A stretch of 64,000 nt of DNA from Confluentibacter sediminis (GTDB lineage Bacteria; Bacteroidota; Bacteroidia; Flavobacteriales; Flavobacteriaceae): assembly GCF_003258355.1 (NCBI RefSeq), contig NZ_QKPO01000001.1:248001-312000 (forward strand). Direction: 5' to 3'. The notes under the pieces were generated by a model. That model had not been told where the DNA came from and searched no databases. It saw only the letters and a list, made by a program, of their open reading frames with translations. Positions 35,830 through 43,349 of the stretch are shown here, piece after piece. Made by a program: the position numbers and the translations under genes. The stretch's first letter is position 1; the number at the start of each line of letters is the position of its first letter.

Positions 35830-37454
35830 TCTTTTTTTACATGTTTCAATTCCAAAACATACACGGGGCTAACCTCTAAGCCTTTTACATTTTTTCTTGT
35901 AAACCGCACTATTTCATCATAAAAAAGAGGCACTATAGGAGCTTGCTGTATCATTAAAGAATCCATTTTAGTGTAAAGTAAAGTCCTTTTTTTAACATTG
36001 GTTTCCATAAATGCATCCTCATACCAGGAGTCAAATAATTCGCTTTTAAAATGTGTGTAATTTGGTCCGTTTGGTGCAAAATTTTTACTGTAATACAATG
36101 ACAAATAATTCTCAGCATCTGGGTAATCGGCAACCCAACTGGCTCTAAACATATCTAGTTTTCCATTCGCTTTGGCATCTTTTAAAGCTGCACCAGGGAT
36201 CACATCAATATTAACCGTCAATCCTATTTTTTGAAGTTCTCGTTGTATATATTCGGAAAAACTTAAGTAATTGCCAGTTGTCGTAATTGAAATTGCTGGG
36301 TTTTTAATGCCTGTTTCAATTTTAAATTGTTCTACTAATTGCCTTGCTAAATCTGGTTTATAAGAAAAACCTATCGAGTTATTGTAACTCGGCAATCCTT
36401 TGGGGATGAAGCCACCTTCAGCAGGAATGCCAATGCCATTGCGTAAATACATCATCATTTTTTTTCGGTCAAAACCATAATTAATGGCTTTTCTAAGGAG
36501 TTCCGATTTTATTTCAGTAACTTCAGAATCCATATAGAATGCTAAATATTCGGTGTTTAGATAAGGACCGCGAACCATATCAACCTCACCAGCATAGTCA
36601 CTTCTAAGCGCGCCATTAGCAGTTAAAATTTCATCTTTATAAGAAGCATCCAATCCAATTATAAAATCTATATTTCCTTGTGTAAATTGTAAAAACTCAC
36701 TTTGTTTATCGGGTAAAAAAGTAATGGCAATAGCTTCTAAATAAGGTAAGGCATGGTCTAAACTATCTTTTTCAAAATAATTTTCATTTTTTCTAAAGAC
36801 CAACTTCAGGTTTTCTTCCCACCTTTTAAATTTAAAAGGACCCGTGCCGATGGGATGCGACCTAAAATCGCTACCGTAATAATCCACGATGTCTTTAGGG
36901 ACCACCGAACAATATTTCATGGTTAATAAGCCTAAAAAAGCGGGAAAAGGAGATTTTAATTTTATTTGAAAAATGCTATCATTAATGGCTTTAAAATTTT
37001 CAACGGTATTTAAAACCCAACTTCCTGGAGAGGCTACTTTTTTATCGATTAATCTGTTTAAACTATACTCAAAGTCGTTAGCGTTTACGGTTCTTGTGGA
37101 ATCTTTTCCGAAAAGTGGATGCTTATGGAAAAATACGTCGTTGCGTAATAAAAAGGTATAGGTTAGGGCATCTTCAGAAACAGTCCAACTTTTAGCGATA
37201 CAAGGCTGGATATTTAAATCATTATCCATTTGTACCAATCCGTTAAATAATTGATTGGTGGCCCAGATATCGGATATGTCTTTTGAAAAAGCGGGATCTA
37301 AAGAACCAATATTTTTATGTTCGTTATAGCGAAAAACCAAGTGATCTGTATTGGAATTTGTTTTGCTTCCGCAGGAAAATATTAATAGAAGAATACAAAT
37401 TATAAAGAGATAGGTAAATAATTGTTTTTTATGCAACGACATCTGTTTTATCAT
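35826..37454 (-). CDS. Extracellular peptide-binding lipoprotein (SBP family 5)
   Basis: A 542-residue solute-binding protein of the OppA/DppA kind (SBP_bac_5). The N-terminus has a hydrophobic stretch ending LLIFSCGSK with the lipobox cysteine near 28. The family blocks are visible: FNGLVQMDNDLNIQPCIAKS near 70, HPIGTGPFKFKRWEENLKLV near 200 and FRASWVADYPDAENYLSLYY near 435. It should bind oligopeptides for an ABC permease, but no permease or ATPase gene of that type is nearby. The first codons (MIKQM) offer a second ATG four codons in. Confidence 0.85.
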   Translation of the reverse strand: MIKQMSLHKKQLFTYLFIICILLLIFSCGSKTNSNTDHLVFRYNEHKNIGSLDPAFSKDISDIWATNQLFNGLVQMDNDLNIQPCIAKSWTVSEDALTYTFLLRNDVFFHKHPLFGKDSTRTVNANDFEYSLNRLIDKKVASPGSWVLNTVENFKAINDSIFQIKLKSPFPAFLGLLTMKYCSVVPKDIVDYYGSDFRSHPIGTGPFKFKRWEENLKLVFRKNENYFEKDSLDHALPYLEAIAITFLPDKQSEFLQFTQGNIDFIIGLDASYKDEILTANGALRSDYAGEVDMVRGPYLNTEYLAFYMDSEVTEIKSELLRKAINYGFDRKKMMMYLRNGIGIPAEGGFIPKGLPSYNNSIGFSYKPDLARQLVEQFKIETGIKNPAISITTTGNYLSFSEYIQRELQKIGLTVNIDVIPGAALKDAKANGKLDMFRASWVADYPDAENYLSLYYSKNFAPNGPNYTHFKSELFDSWYEDAFMETNVKKRTLLYTKMDSLMIQQAPIVPLFYDEIVRFTRKNVKGLEVSPVYVLELKHVKKD

Positions 37455-37469
37455 ATCACTAATAAGTTG

Positions 37470-37477
37470 TAAATTTG
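37470..37477 (+). promoter_or_regulatory. -7 element of mtaB
   Basis: TAAATTTG, 68 bases before the chosen mtaB start. No TTG stands at the usual distance. Confidence 0.4.
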
Positions 37478-37509
37478 CAATCTTTTAAAGAAAGAACGTA
37501 AATATAATG

Positions 37510-37531
37510 AGATTTCCACCCAAGTGGAAAT
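37510..37531. repeat. REP-like hairpin in the mtaB leader
   Basis: ATTTCCAC and GTGGAAAT form a perfect eight-pair stem around CCAA, with GAG before and GACA after. Hairpins of the form GATTCCC...GGGAATGAC are a widespread repeat type; this copy looks like a member. Confidence 0.6.
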
Positions 37532-37544
37532 GACAATAGAATTA

Positions 37545-38870
37545 ATGAGAAAAAAAGTCGCATTTTATACATTAGGTTGTAAACTTAACTTTTCTGAGAC
37601 TTCTACGATTGCTAGAAGTTTTACAGATGAGGGTTTTGACCGTGTGGACTTTTCTGAGCATGCCGATATTTATGTAATCAATACCTGTTCTGTCACTGAA
37701 AATGCCGACAAACGTTTTAAAACCATTGTAAAACAAGCGCAAAAAACAAATCCGAATGCGTTTGTAGCAGCAGTTGGTTGTTATGCCCAATTAAAACCGC
37801 AAGAACTTGCCGATGTGAATGGTGTAGATTTGGTATTGGGAGCGACGGAAAAATTTAAAATCACCGATTATATCAACGATTTGTCCAAAAACGACTTTGG
37901 TAAAGTGCATTCATGCGAAATTGAAGATGCCGATTTTTATGTTGGGAGTTATTCCATAGGGGATCGAACGCGTGCTTTTTTAAAGGTTCAAGATGGTTGT
38001 GACTATAAATGTACGTATTGTACCATTCCGTTGGCTCGTGGAATTTCTAGAAGTGATACGATGAACAATGTGCTTAAGAATGCTAAAGAAATTTCATCCC
38101 AAAACATTAAAGAAATCGTTTTAACAGGTGTTAATATTGGTGATTATGGAAAGGGAGAATTCGGGAACAAAAAACACGAACATACGTTTTTAGATTTAGT
38201 TACGGAATTAGATAAAGTAGAAGGTATTGAACGTTTGCGAATTTCATCCATAGAGCCAAATTTACTAAAAAATGAAACGATTGATTTGGTATCAAAATCT
38301 AGAGCGTTTGTTCCGCATTTTCATATTCCTTTGCAATCTGGCAGTAACGAGATTCTTAAGAAAATGAAGCGTCGTTACATGCGTGAATTGTATGTAGATA
38401 GAGTGTCTAAAATAAAAGAGGTGATGCCTCATGCTTGTATTGGGGTAGATGTTATTGTTGGTTTTCCTGGAGAAACTGATGCCCATTTTTTAGAATCGTA
38501 TAATTTTTTAGCCGATTTGGACATCTCTTATTTACACGTATTTACATATTCTGAGCGCGATAACACGGAAGCGGCCCATATGGATGGTGTGGTGCCGATG
38601 AATGTGAGAAATAAGCGAAGTAAAATGCTACGGGGACTTTCTGTTAAAAAGCGTCGTGCTTATTATGAAAGTCAGTTAGGTAGTAAAAGAACCGTGTTGT
38701 TTGAAGGCGAAAATAAAGAAGGGTATATCTATGGTTTTACGGAGAACTATGTAAAGGTAAAAGCGCCTTGGAATCCAGAATTAGTAAATACATTGCATCA
38801 AGTAGAGCTCACTAAAATTGATGATGATGGGTTAGTAAGGTTCGATTTTGTAAAAGAACTGGTATTATAA
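37545..38870 (+). CDS. mtaB: tRNA t6A37 methylthiotransferase MtaB
   Basis: A 441-residue radical-SAM enzyme that adds a methylthio group to t6A at position 37 of tRNAs. The N-terminal UPF0004 domain starts KVAFYTLGCKLNFSETSTI and has cysteines in NTCSVT and VGCYAQ for the second cluster; the radical-SAM cluster is in GCDYKCTYCTIPLARG; a TRAM domain ends the protein. The TLGCK opening separates MtaB from RimO and MiaB. I start it at the ATG at 37545, because the GTG at 37524 lies inside a REP-like hairpin. Confidence 0.93.
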   Translation: MRKKVAFYTLGCKLNFSETSTIARSFTDEGFDRVDFSEHADIYVINTCSVTENADKRFKTIVKQAQKTNPNAFVAAVGCYAQLKPQELADVNGVDLVLGATEKFKITDYINDLSKNDFGKVHSCEIEDADFYVGSYSIGDRTRAFLKVQDGCDYKCTYCTIPLARGISRSDTMNNVLKNAKEISSQNIKEIVLTGVNIGDYGKGEFGNKKHEHTFLDLVTELDKVEGIERLRISSIEPNLLKNETIDLVSKSRAFVPHFHIPLQSGSNEILKKMKRRYMRELYVDRVSKIKEVMPHACIGVDVIVGFPGETDAHFLESYNFLADLDISYLHVFTYSERDNTEAAHMDGVVPMNVRNKRSKMLRGLSVKKRRAYYESQLGSKRTVLFEGENKEGYIYGFTENYVKVKAPWNPELVNTLHQVELTKIDDDGLVRFDFVKELVL

Positions 38871-38873
38871 AAA

Positions 38874-38910
38874 CAAAAAATCCAAAGCTACATAACTTTG
38901 GATTTTTTGT
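38874..38910. terminator. Terminator of mtaB, bidirectional
   Basis: Bases 38874-38887 pair perfectly with 38896-38909; A runs and T runs flank it, so it can also end the converging small gene at 38932. Confidence 0.9.
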
Positions 38911-38931
38911 TTTGTTGTTTTTCGAGATATT

Positions 38932-39228
38932 CTAAATAATAACCCCAACAGGAAGCATCCGTTTATACTTTCTGTTGCTTCTAACAAACTTAGCAATTTC
39001 AGGACTGGTTGGTACAACACTCAAGTTACGTTCTTCAATTAGCTCAAAAACAGCACATAAAAAATCTTTTTTAAAGTCATCGTCTTTAATAGCGTCAGGA
39101 ATAATAAGTTTTGTTAAAAAAATCTTTCGGTCTTGTAGAGAATACTCAATTTTAGCTAGATGGTCATCAATTTTAATTTCAAACTGGCGTAAGAAATCAT
39201 TGTCTATTAGTTCAGCAACATCAATCAT
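38932..39228 (-). CDS. Small GNAT-like (YjdJ/NATD1 type) protein
   Basis: 98 residues. The ending NLSVVPTSPEIAKFVRSNRKYKRMLP follows the pattern of the short YjdJ/NATD1 N-acetyltransferase group, whose members end with a 'proline-cysteine ... valine-ala-lys-phe' and 'RHPEYxxL' block; here serine stands where the cysteine usually is. The acetyl-CoA loop (RGxGxA) is not recognisable, so it may have lost enzyme activity. It is a single-gene unit between mtaB and a hydrolase gene. Confidence 0.55.
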   Translation of the reverse strand: MIDVAELIDNDFLRQFEIKIDDHLAKIEYSLQDRKIFLTKLIIPDAIKDDDFKKDFLCAVFELIEERNLSVVPTSPEIAKFVRSNRKYKRMLPVGVII

Positions 39229-39343
39229 GGTATATGTTTTTAATTAATTGGAATCTAAATAATGGAAGACTATTTTGTAGCTTTGTTAGACAAATATACG
39301 AAAAAAAATCCTTAATAAAAAGGCTGATGTCTGTTAAAACCTT

Positions 39344-40024
39344 ATGAATCAACATATAATACATGTTTATTTAATGCCAGGTATGGCTGCCAGTTCTAAA
39401 ATTTTTGAACACATAAAATTACCGGAAAATCAATTTGAAATTCATTATTTAGAATGGTTGATACCAATTGAAAATGAGAGTGTTGAAGATTATTCTTTAC
39501 GTTTAACAAACAAAATAAACCATGACAATATTGTTTTAATTGGTGTCTCTTTTGGGGGTGTTATCGTTCAAGAAATGAGTAAACATATAAGGGTTCGAAA
39601 ATTAATTATTATTTCTAGCGTTAAGTCATTACATGAATTACCGAAGCGTATGCAACTTGCAAAAGTTACTAAAGCTTATAAGTTATTACCAACGCAATTA
39701 GTCAGTAATATAGATTTGTTAGCAAAATATGCTTTTGGAAGTAATGTTGCAAAGCGATTGGATTTATATAAAAAGTATTTATCTGTGAATGATAGCCATT
39801 ATTTAAGTTGGGCTATAAAACAGATGATTTGTTGGAATCAAGACATTCCAAACCCAGAATTGATTCACATACACGGAGATAATGATGCGGTATTTCCTAT
39901 AAAAAATATAAAAAATTGTATCACTATAAAAAACGGTTCCCATATTATGATTATTAATAAATACAAATGGTTCAATGAGCATTTGCCTTCCATAATTTTA
40001 GGAAACGAGAATCACTACTTATAA
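39344..40024 (+). CDS. Alpha/beta hydrolase
   Basis: 226 residues of an alpha/beta-hydrolase fold without signal peptide. The nucleophile elbow is GVSFGG near 68, LMPGMAASSKIF near 10 gives the oxyanion region, IHGDNDAVFPI near 178 carries the acid Asp and GSHIMII near 203 the His, so a full triad is in place. The natural substrate is unknown; short-chain esterase or lipase activity is the usual guess. A TAGCTTTG element at 39278-39285 may be its promoter. Confidence 0.75.
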   Translation: MNQHIIHVYLMPGMAASSKIFEHIKLPENQFEIHYLEWLIPIENESVEDYSLRLTNKINHDNIVLIGVSFGGVIVQEMSKHIRVRKLIIISSVKSLHELPKRMQLAKVTKAYKLLPTQLVSNIDLLAKYAFGSNVAKRLDLYKKYLSVNDSHYLSWAIKQMICWNQDIPNPELIHIHGDNDAVFPIKNIKNCITIKNGSHIMIINKYKWFNEHLPSIILGNENHYL

Positions 40025-40059
40025 TTATTTTTTTTATCTTTAAACAAAACTTATTAGCT

Positions 40060-40980
40060 ATGAAAATTATAGAAAGAACGTTGGCTTTAGTGGGATTATT
40101 AAGTTTGTCAGCTTTGTTTATATACGCCCTGCAAGATGCACCAACAGATGAGAATTTCGAGAAAAAGCTCATTAATGATTATAACGTTTATGCCCTTCAA
40201 ATACCAGAAGATTTAAATTTTGCGGATGAGCCTATGCCTCTTAAAGATCCCGATATTTATGAGCGTATGGATAAAGAATTGTTGGTGAATACCTATTGGC
40301 AATCTAATGGATTGTTAATGTTTAAACGTGCTAAAAAATATTTCCCAATTATTGAACCTATTTTAAAAAAGAATGGGATTCCAGAAGATTTTAAATATTT
40401 GGCTGTTATTGAAAGTGGATTGACCAATGTCGTGTCTCCAGCTGGAGCTACGGGTGTTTGGCAAATTATGCCTGCTACTGGTAGAGAGAACGGTCTAGAG
40501 GTAAATGATAATGTTGATGAACGTTACAATCTTGAAAAAGCTACAGAAGTAGCTTGTAAATATCTAAAAAAGTCTAAAGATGAATTAGGATCTTGGACAT
40601 TGGCGGCGGCGGCCTATAATGCTGGTAATTCAGGGATTTCTAGACGATTAAAAGAACAAAATGTTTCTGATTATTACGATTTGCTTTTAGGTGAAGAAAC
40701 AGGACGTTATGTATTCCGAATTGTGGCATTAAAGGAGATTTTAAATAATCCACAAAAATATGGTTTCAATTTTAGAGAGAAAGATTTATATACCCATATT
40801 CCAACTTATGAGGTTAAAGTGGATAAGCCTGTGACAGATTTTACCAAATTTGCTGAACAATATGGTATTAATTATAAAATTTTAAAACTTCATAATCCTT
40901 GGTTAAGAGACCGTATGCTTTATAATAAAACAGGAAAAACGTATACTATTGAAATTCCTGAGAAAGGGTATTATAATTAA
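40060..40980 (+). CDS. Lytic transglycosylase (GH23 SLT domain)
   Basis: A 306-residue envelope enzyme that cuts peptidoglycan glycan strands. An N-terminal hydrophobic segment (about 6-26) exports or anchors it. The SLT domain has the catalytic glutamate in VIESGLTNVVSPAGATGVWQ near 125, then IMPATGRENG, and AAAAYNAGNSGISR near 185. A C-terminal segment (about 255-300) resembles a LysM-like wall-binding end (NYKILKLHNPWLRDR). It lies 35 bases after the hydrolase gene and could be in one transcript with it. Confidence 0.88.
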   Translation: MKIIERTLALVGLLSLSALFIYALQDAPTDENFEKKLINDYNVYALQIPEDLNFADEPMPLKDPDIYERMDKELLVNTYWQSNGLLMFKRAKKYFPIIEPILKKNGIPEDFKYLAVIESGLTNVVSPAGATGVWQIMPATGRENGLEVNDNVDERYNLEKATEVACKYLKKSKDELGSWTLAAAAYNAGNSGISRRLKEQNVSDYYDLLLGEETGRYVFRIVALKEILNNPQKYGFNFREKDLYTHIPTYEVKVDKPVTDFTKFAEQYGINYKILKLHNPWLRDRMLYNKTGKTYTIEIPEKGYYN

Positions 40981-41359
40981 TAACTAGAATCATTTAGCTT
41001 GATATTTCTATCATGTTAGTAAACACAAAATATGTTATTGAAATTCCAAAGTAATAATATAATTAAATTGACTACCATGCATATGAGTATAAAAAAGAAT
41101 CAAATAAAATGTATTCTTTGAAAAAACCTATTTTCATCATTTAGAAAATAATTTCATAAGATATATAGGGGAGGAATATGAAAATCGTGAAATTTCAAAA
41201 GAAATTGATTTAACTCTTTTTTATGAATGAATATTATAAAAAGACTTCTACCTAATTAAAAGCTGAAAATTATACAAGACTTTTAGGGGAGTGTTTTCAA
41301 TTTTCAGATTCTCTTAGAGTGTATAATTAATAGTATTACACATCATCAAATTGAAATGC
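40981..41359. other. 379-base gap without a convincing gene
   Basis: Nothing in this stretch is a complete gene. One frame on the plus strand is open for 38 codons (about 41107-41223) and reads protein-like (ENNFIRYIGEEYENREISKE), but it lacks a start and stands alone, so it may be the remnant of a decayed gene. No promoter of the TTG/TAnnTTTG kind or strong terminator was found here. Confidence 0.4.
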
Positions 41360-41935
41360 TTACCCTCTCTTTTTCTGCGCTCGTAAAGAACCTCCAGTTC
41401 CAAAATGTTGGTTTGGCATTTGGGCACGTTTCATGTTTTCTTTCATCATTTTAATTTGGTCTGTTAACATGCCTTGTTTATCAAGCTTTTGAGCTTCTGA
41501 AAGTAATTTTTGAGCTTCTTGTTTTCTGCGTTTAGAAAATGCAATACCAGATAAATTTAGTTTTGCCATGGCTAAATCATGATCCATAGATAACCCTAAT
41601 TCCACAGATTTTTTAAAGTATTTTTCAGCTTCGTTCATGTTGGTTTGAGATACCATGATACCATGCAAATAATTATAATAGCCTTGTTGTTTTTTTACAA
41701 GAGCGGATTCTGGATTTTTAATTTTATCCAACCATTTTTTTGCGCCAGGAAAATCTTGTTTACGTAATCTTAAAAACGCTAAAAGAATAAATTCATTTTT
41801 AAAATATAAAAACACGAAGATTAATGATAGTAATATAAGCATGATACCATTACCAATATTATTTTCAGTGAATTGATATATTGCATAGGCAATAATACCA
41901 GCAGCAATGATGAGTTTTATTATTTTATTGTACAT
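41360..41935 (-). CDS. TPR-containing membrane protein
   Basis: 191 residues: two hydrophobic segments near 7-21 and 29-46, then helical repeats of the tetratricopeptide kind (NMNEAEKYFKKSVELGLSMD and KRRKQEAQKLLSEAQKLDKQ). It is probably held at the membrane with the repeats in the cytoplasm as a protein-binding surface. Its start overlaps the end of the DUF6263-like gene by 11 bases, so the two are likely translated together. No enzyme motif is visible. Confidence 0.65.
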   Translation of the reverse strand: MYNKIIKLIIAAGIIAYAIYQFTENNIGNGIMLILLSLIFVFLYFKNEFILLAFLRLRKQDFPGAKKWLDKIKNPESALVKKQQGYYNYLHGIMVSQTNMNEAEKYFKKSVELGLSMDHDLAMAKLNLSGIAFSKRRKQEAQKLLSEAQKLDKQGMLTDQIKMMKENMKRAQMPNQHFGTGGSLRAQKKRG

Positions 41936-42824
41936 GTTTAATGGTTTTATATGTTGTAGTAGATGTTATCGTAGTTGGTATCTCTAAATCTTTCATTTGT
42001 GTCATTACAGATACTCCTTTTGCAGATTGCTTGACAACCATATCTTTAATAAAACCAGTAGCTTTATTTGCTGTTAGGGTTGTTTGTTGTTTGCCAGTTA
42101 ATGTCATAGAAGATCCTTCTTCTCTGGTTTGCATGGTAATATTACTATCGGCACTCAATTCTATAGCTTTTTCAGTAATGGTTTCAAGTTTCCAAGTATT
42201 TTTTGCTATCAAGTCGCCTTTATAATTATTTACCCATGTGTCCCCAATGTTAACTTTTTTATTTGGATAAATAAACGTCATTTGCTCAAAACTTCTGGCA
42301 AGACTTTCATTTCCAAATTCCTTTCTCATACTCTCAATCATGACTTGCTTCGTTAATTCATCGGAAATTCCAGCATTGCCAATCATTTTGGTAATCATTT
42401 TTTCTGTGCCTGAAATGGATTTTATTTTGCCATTTTTAAGCAAATCCATTTTTAATTTGGCTCCAATCATTCCTAAAAAAACCTTTGCTTGCACATCATC
42501 TTTAGAAATACTGTTTTTGGTGTCAACATTAATAACTTCTCCGTATAGGTTTGAAGTTGTTGTCATTTTAAATCTTTCAAAATTAAAACTGATAATGTAG
42601 GTGCTATCTGTTTTTTGAGATACAATAAAAGTAAATTCAGCTTCTAAAATATTTTTCAGCTCATGTTTGTTACCATCAATGTCTTGAATAATATCTTGTG
42701 TTGCTTTTTGAAACACACTTAGGGTATCCCCAACCTTTAAATTATATTGTAAGGTGTTTTGAGCATACATACTATTAGAAAATAGGGCTGTAAATAGCAA
42801 TATTCCCTTAAAAAAAACAGACAT
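41925..42824 (-). CDS. Exported DUF6263-like protein
   Basis: About 299 residues with a signal peptide (MSVFFKGILLFTALFSNSMYAQ). The start at 42824 was chosen because the longer form puts nine charged residues before this signal. The mature part is rich in beta strands and opens LQYNLKVGDTLSVFQKATQD, as in DUF6263 proteins, with a GDTWVNNYKG block in the middle. The function is unknown. It overlaps the downstream TPR protein gene by 11 bases. Confidence 0.6.
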   Translation of the reverse strand: MSVFFKGILLFTALFSNSMYAQNTLQYNLKVGDTLSVFQKATQDIIQDIDGNKHELKNILEAEFTFIVSQKTDSTYIISFNFERFKMTTTSNLYGEVINVDTKNSISKDDVQAKVFLGMIGAKLKMDLLKNGKIKSISGTEKMITKMIGNAGISDELTKQVMIESMRKEFGNESLARSFEQMTFIYPNKKVNIGDTWVNNYKGDLIAKNTWKLETITEKAIELSADSNITMQTREEGSSMTLTGKQQTTLTANKATGFIKDMVVKQSAKGVSVMTQMKDLEIPTTITSTTTYKTIKHVQ

Positions 42825-42983
42825 TGGCTTGATTTTACTTTCGGAGTACAAAGAAACTAAATTTTTATCGAAAGAACTATATAGGCTTTTAACAAAAATG
42901 ATGTTAATAATATAAATAAATACAGCTATTTGATCTTGGAATTTTAAATTTTTATCAATTAAAAAATATTTTTAAAATAAGGT

Positions 42984-43013
42984 TTGTCAAAGTAAAAACT
43001 CTTTGTATATTTG
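42984..43013 (+). promoter_or_regulatory. Promoter of rpmH
   Basis: TTG at 42984-42986, a 19-base spacer and TATATTTG at 43006-43013, 62 bases before the rpmH start codon. Confidence 0.8.
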
Positions 43014-43075
43014 CCCCCAGTTTTGGAGAAACACCAAATAGATAAATACAATACAGATTTTAAAGATATAAGACA

Positions 43076-43237
43076 ATGAGTAAAAGAACATTTCAGCCAT
43101 CAAAAAGAAAGAGAAGAAACAAACATGGTTTTAGAGAAAGAATGGCATCTGCTAATGGAAGAAAAGTGCTTGCTCGTAGAAGAGCTAAGGGAAGAAAGAA
43201 ATTGTCTGTGTCATCTGAATCAAGACATAAAAAATAA
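43076..43237 (+). CDS. rpmH: 50S ribosomal protein L34
   Basis: A 53-residue, very basic ribosomal protein: [20 protein letters not shown], then [20 protein letters not shown] and a short tail ending RHKK. The sequence is the universal L34 pattern (TFQPS...HGFR.RM.T..GR.VL..RR.KGR). It has its own promoter and terminator. In many bacteria rpmH is next to rnpA and dnaA; here it is not, and carB follows. Confidence 0.97.
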   Translation: MSKRTFQPSKRKRRNKHGFRERMASANGRKVLARRRAKGRKKLSVSSESRHKK

Positions 43238-43262
43238 TGATTAACAATTGTTTATAAATTAA

Positions 43263-43293
43263 AGGTGTTACTTAAGTGTAACGCCTTTTTTTA
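43263..43293 (+). terminator. Terminator of rpmH
   Basis: AGGTGTTAC (43263-43271) pairs with GTAACGCCT (43278-43286), one wobble, followed by a run of T. Confidence 0.85.
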
Positions 43294-43349
43294 TATCTTC
43301 TTATCTGTATTTTTGTAATCAGTTATAATACAATATATAAACAGTAAAA

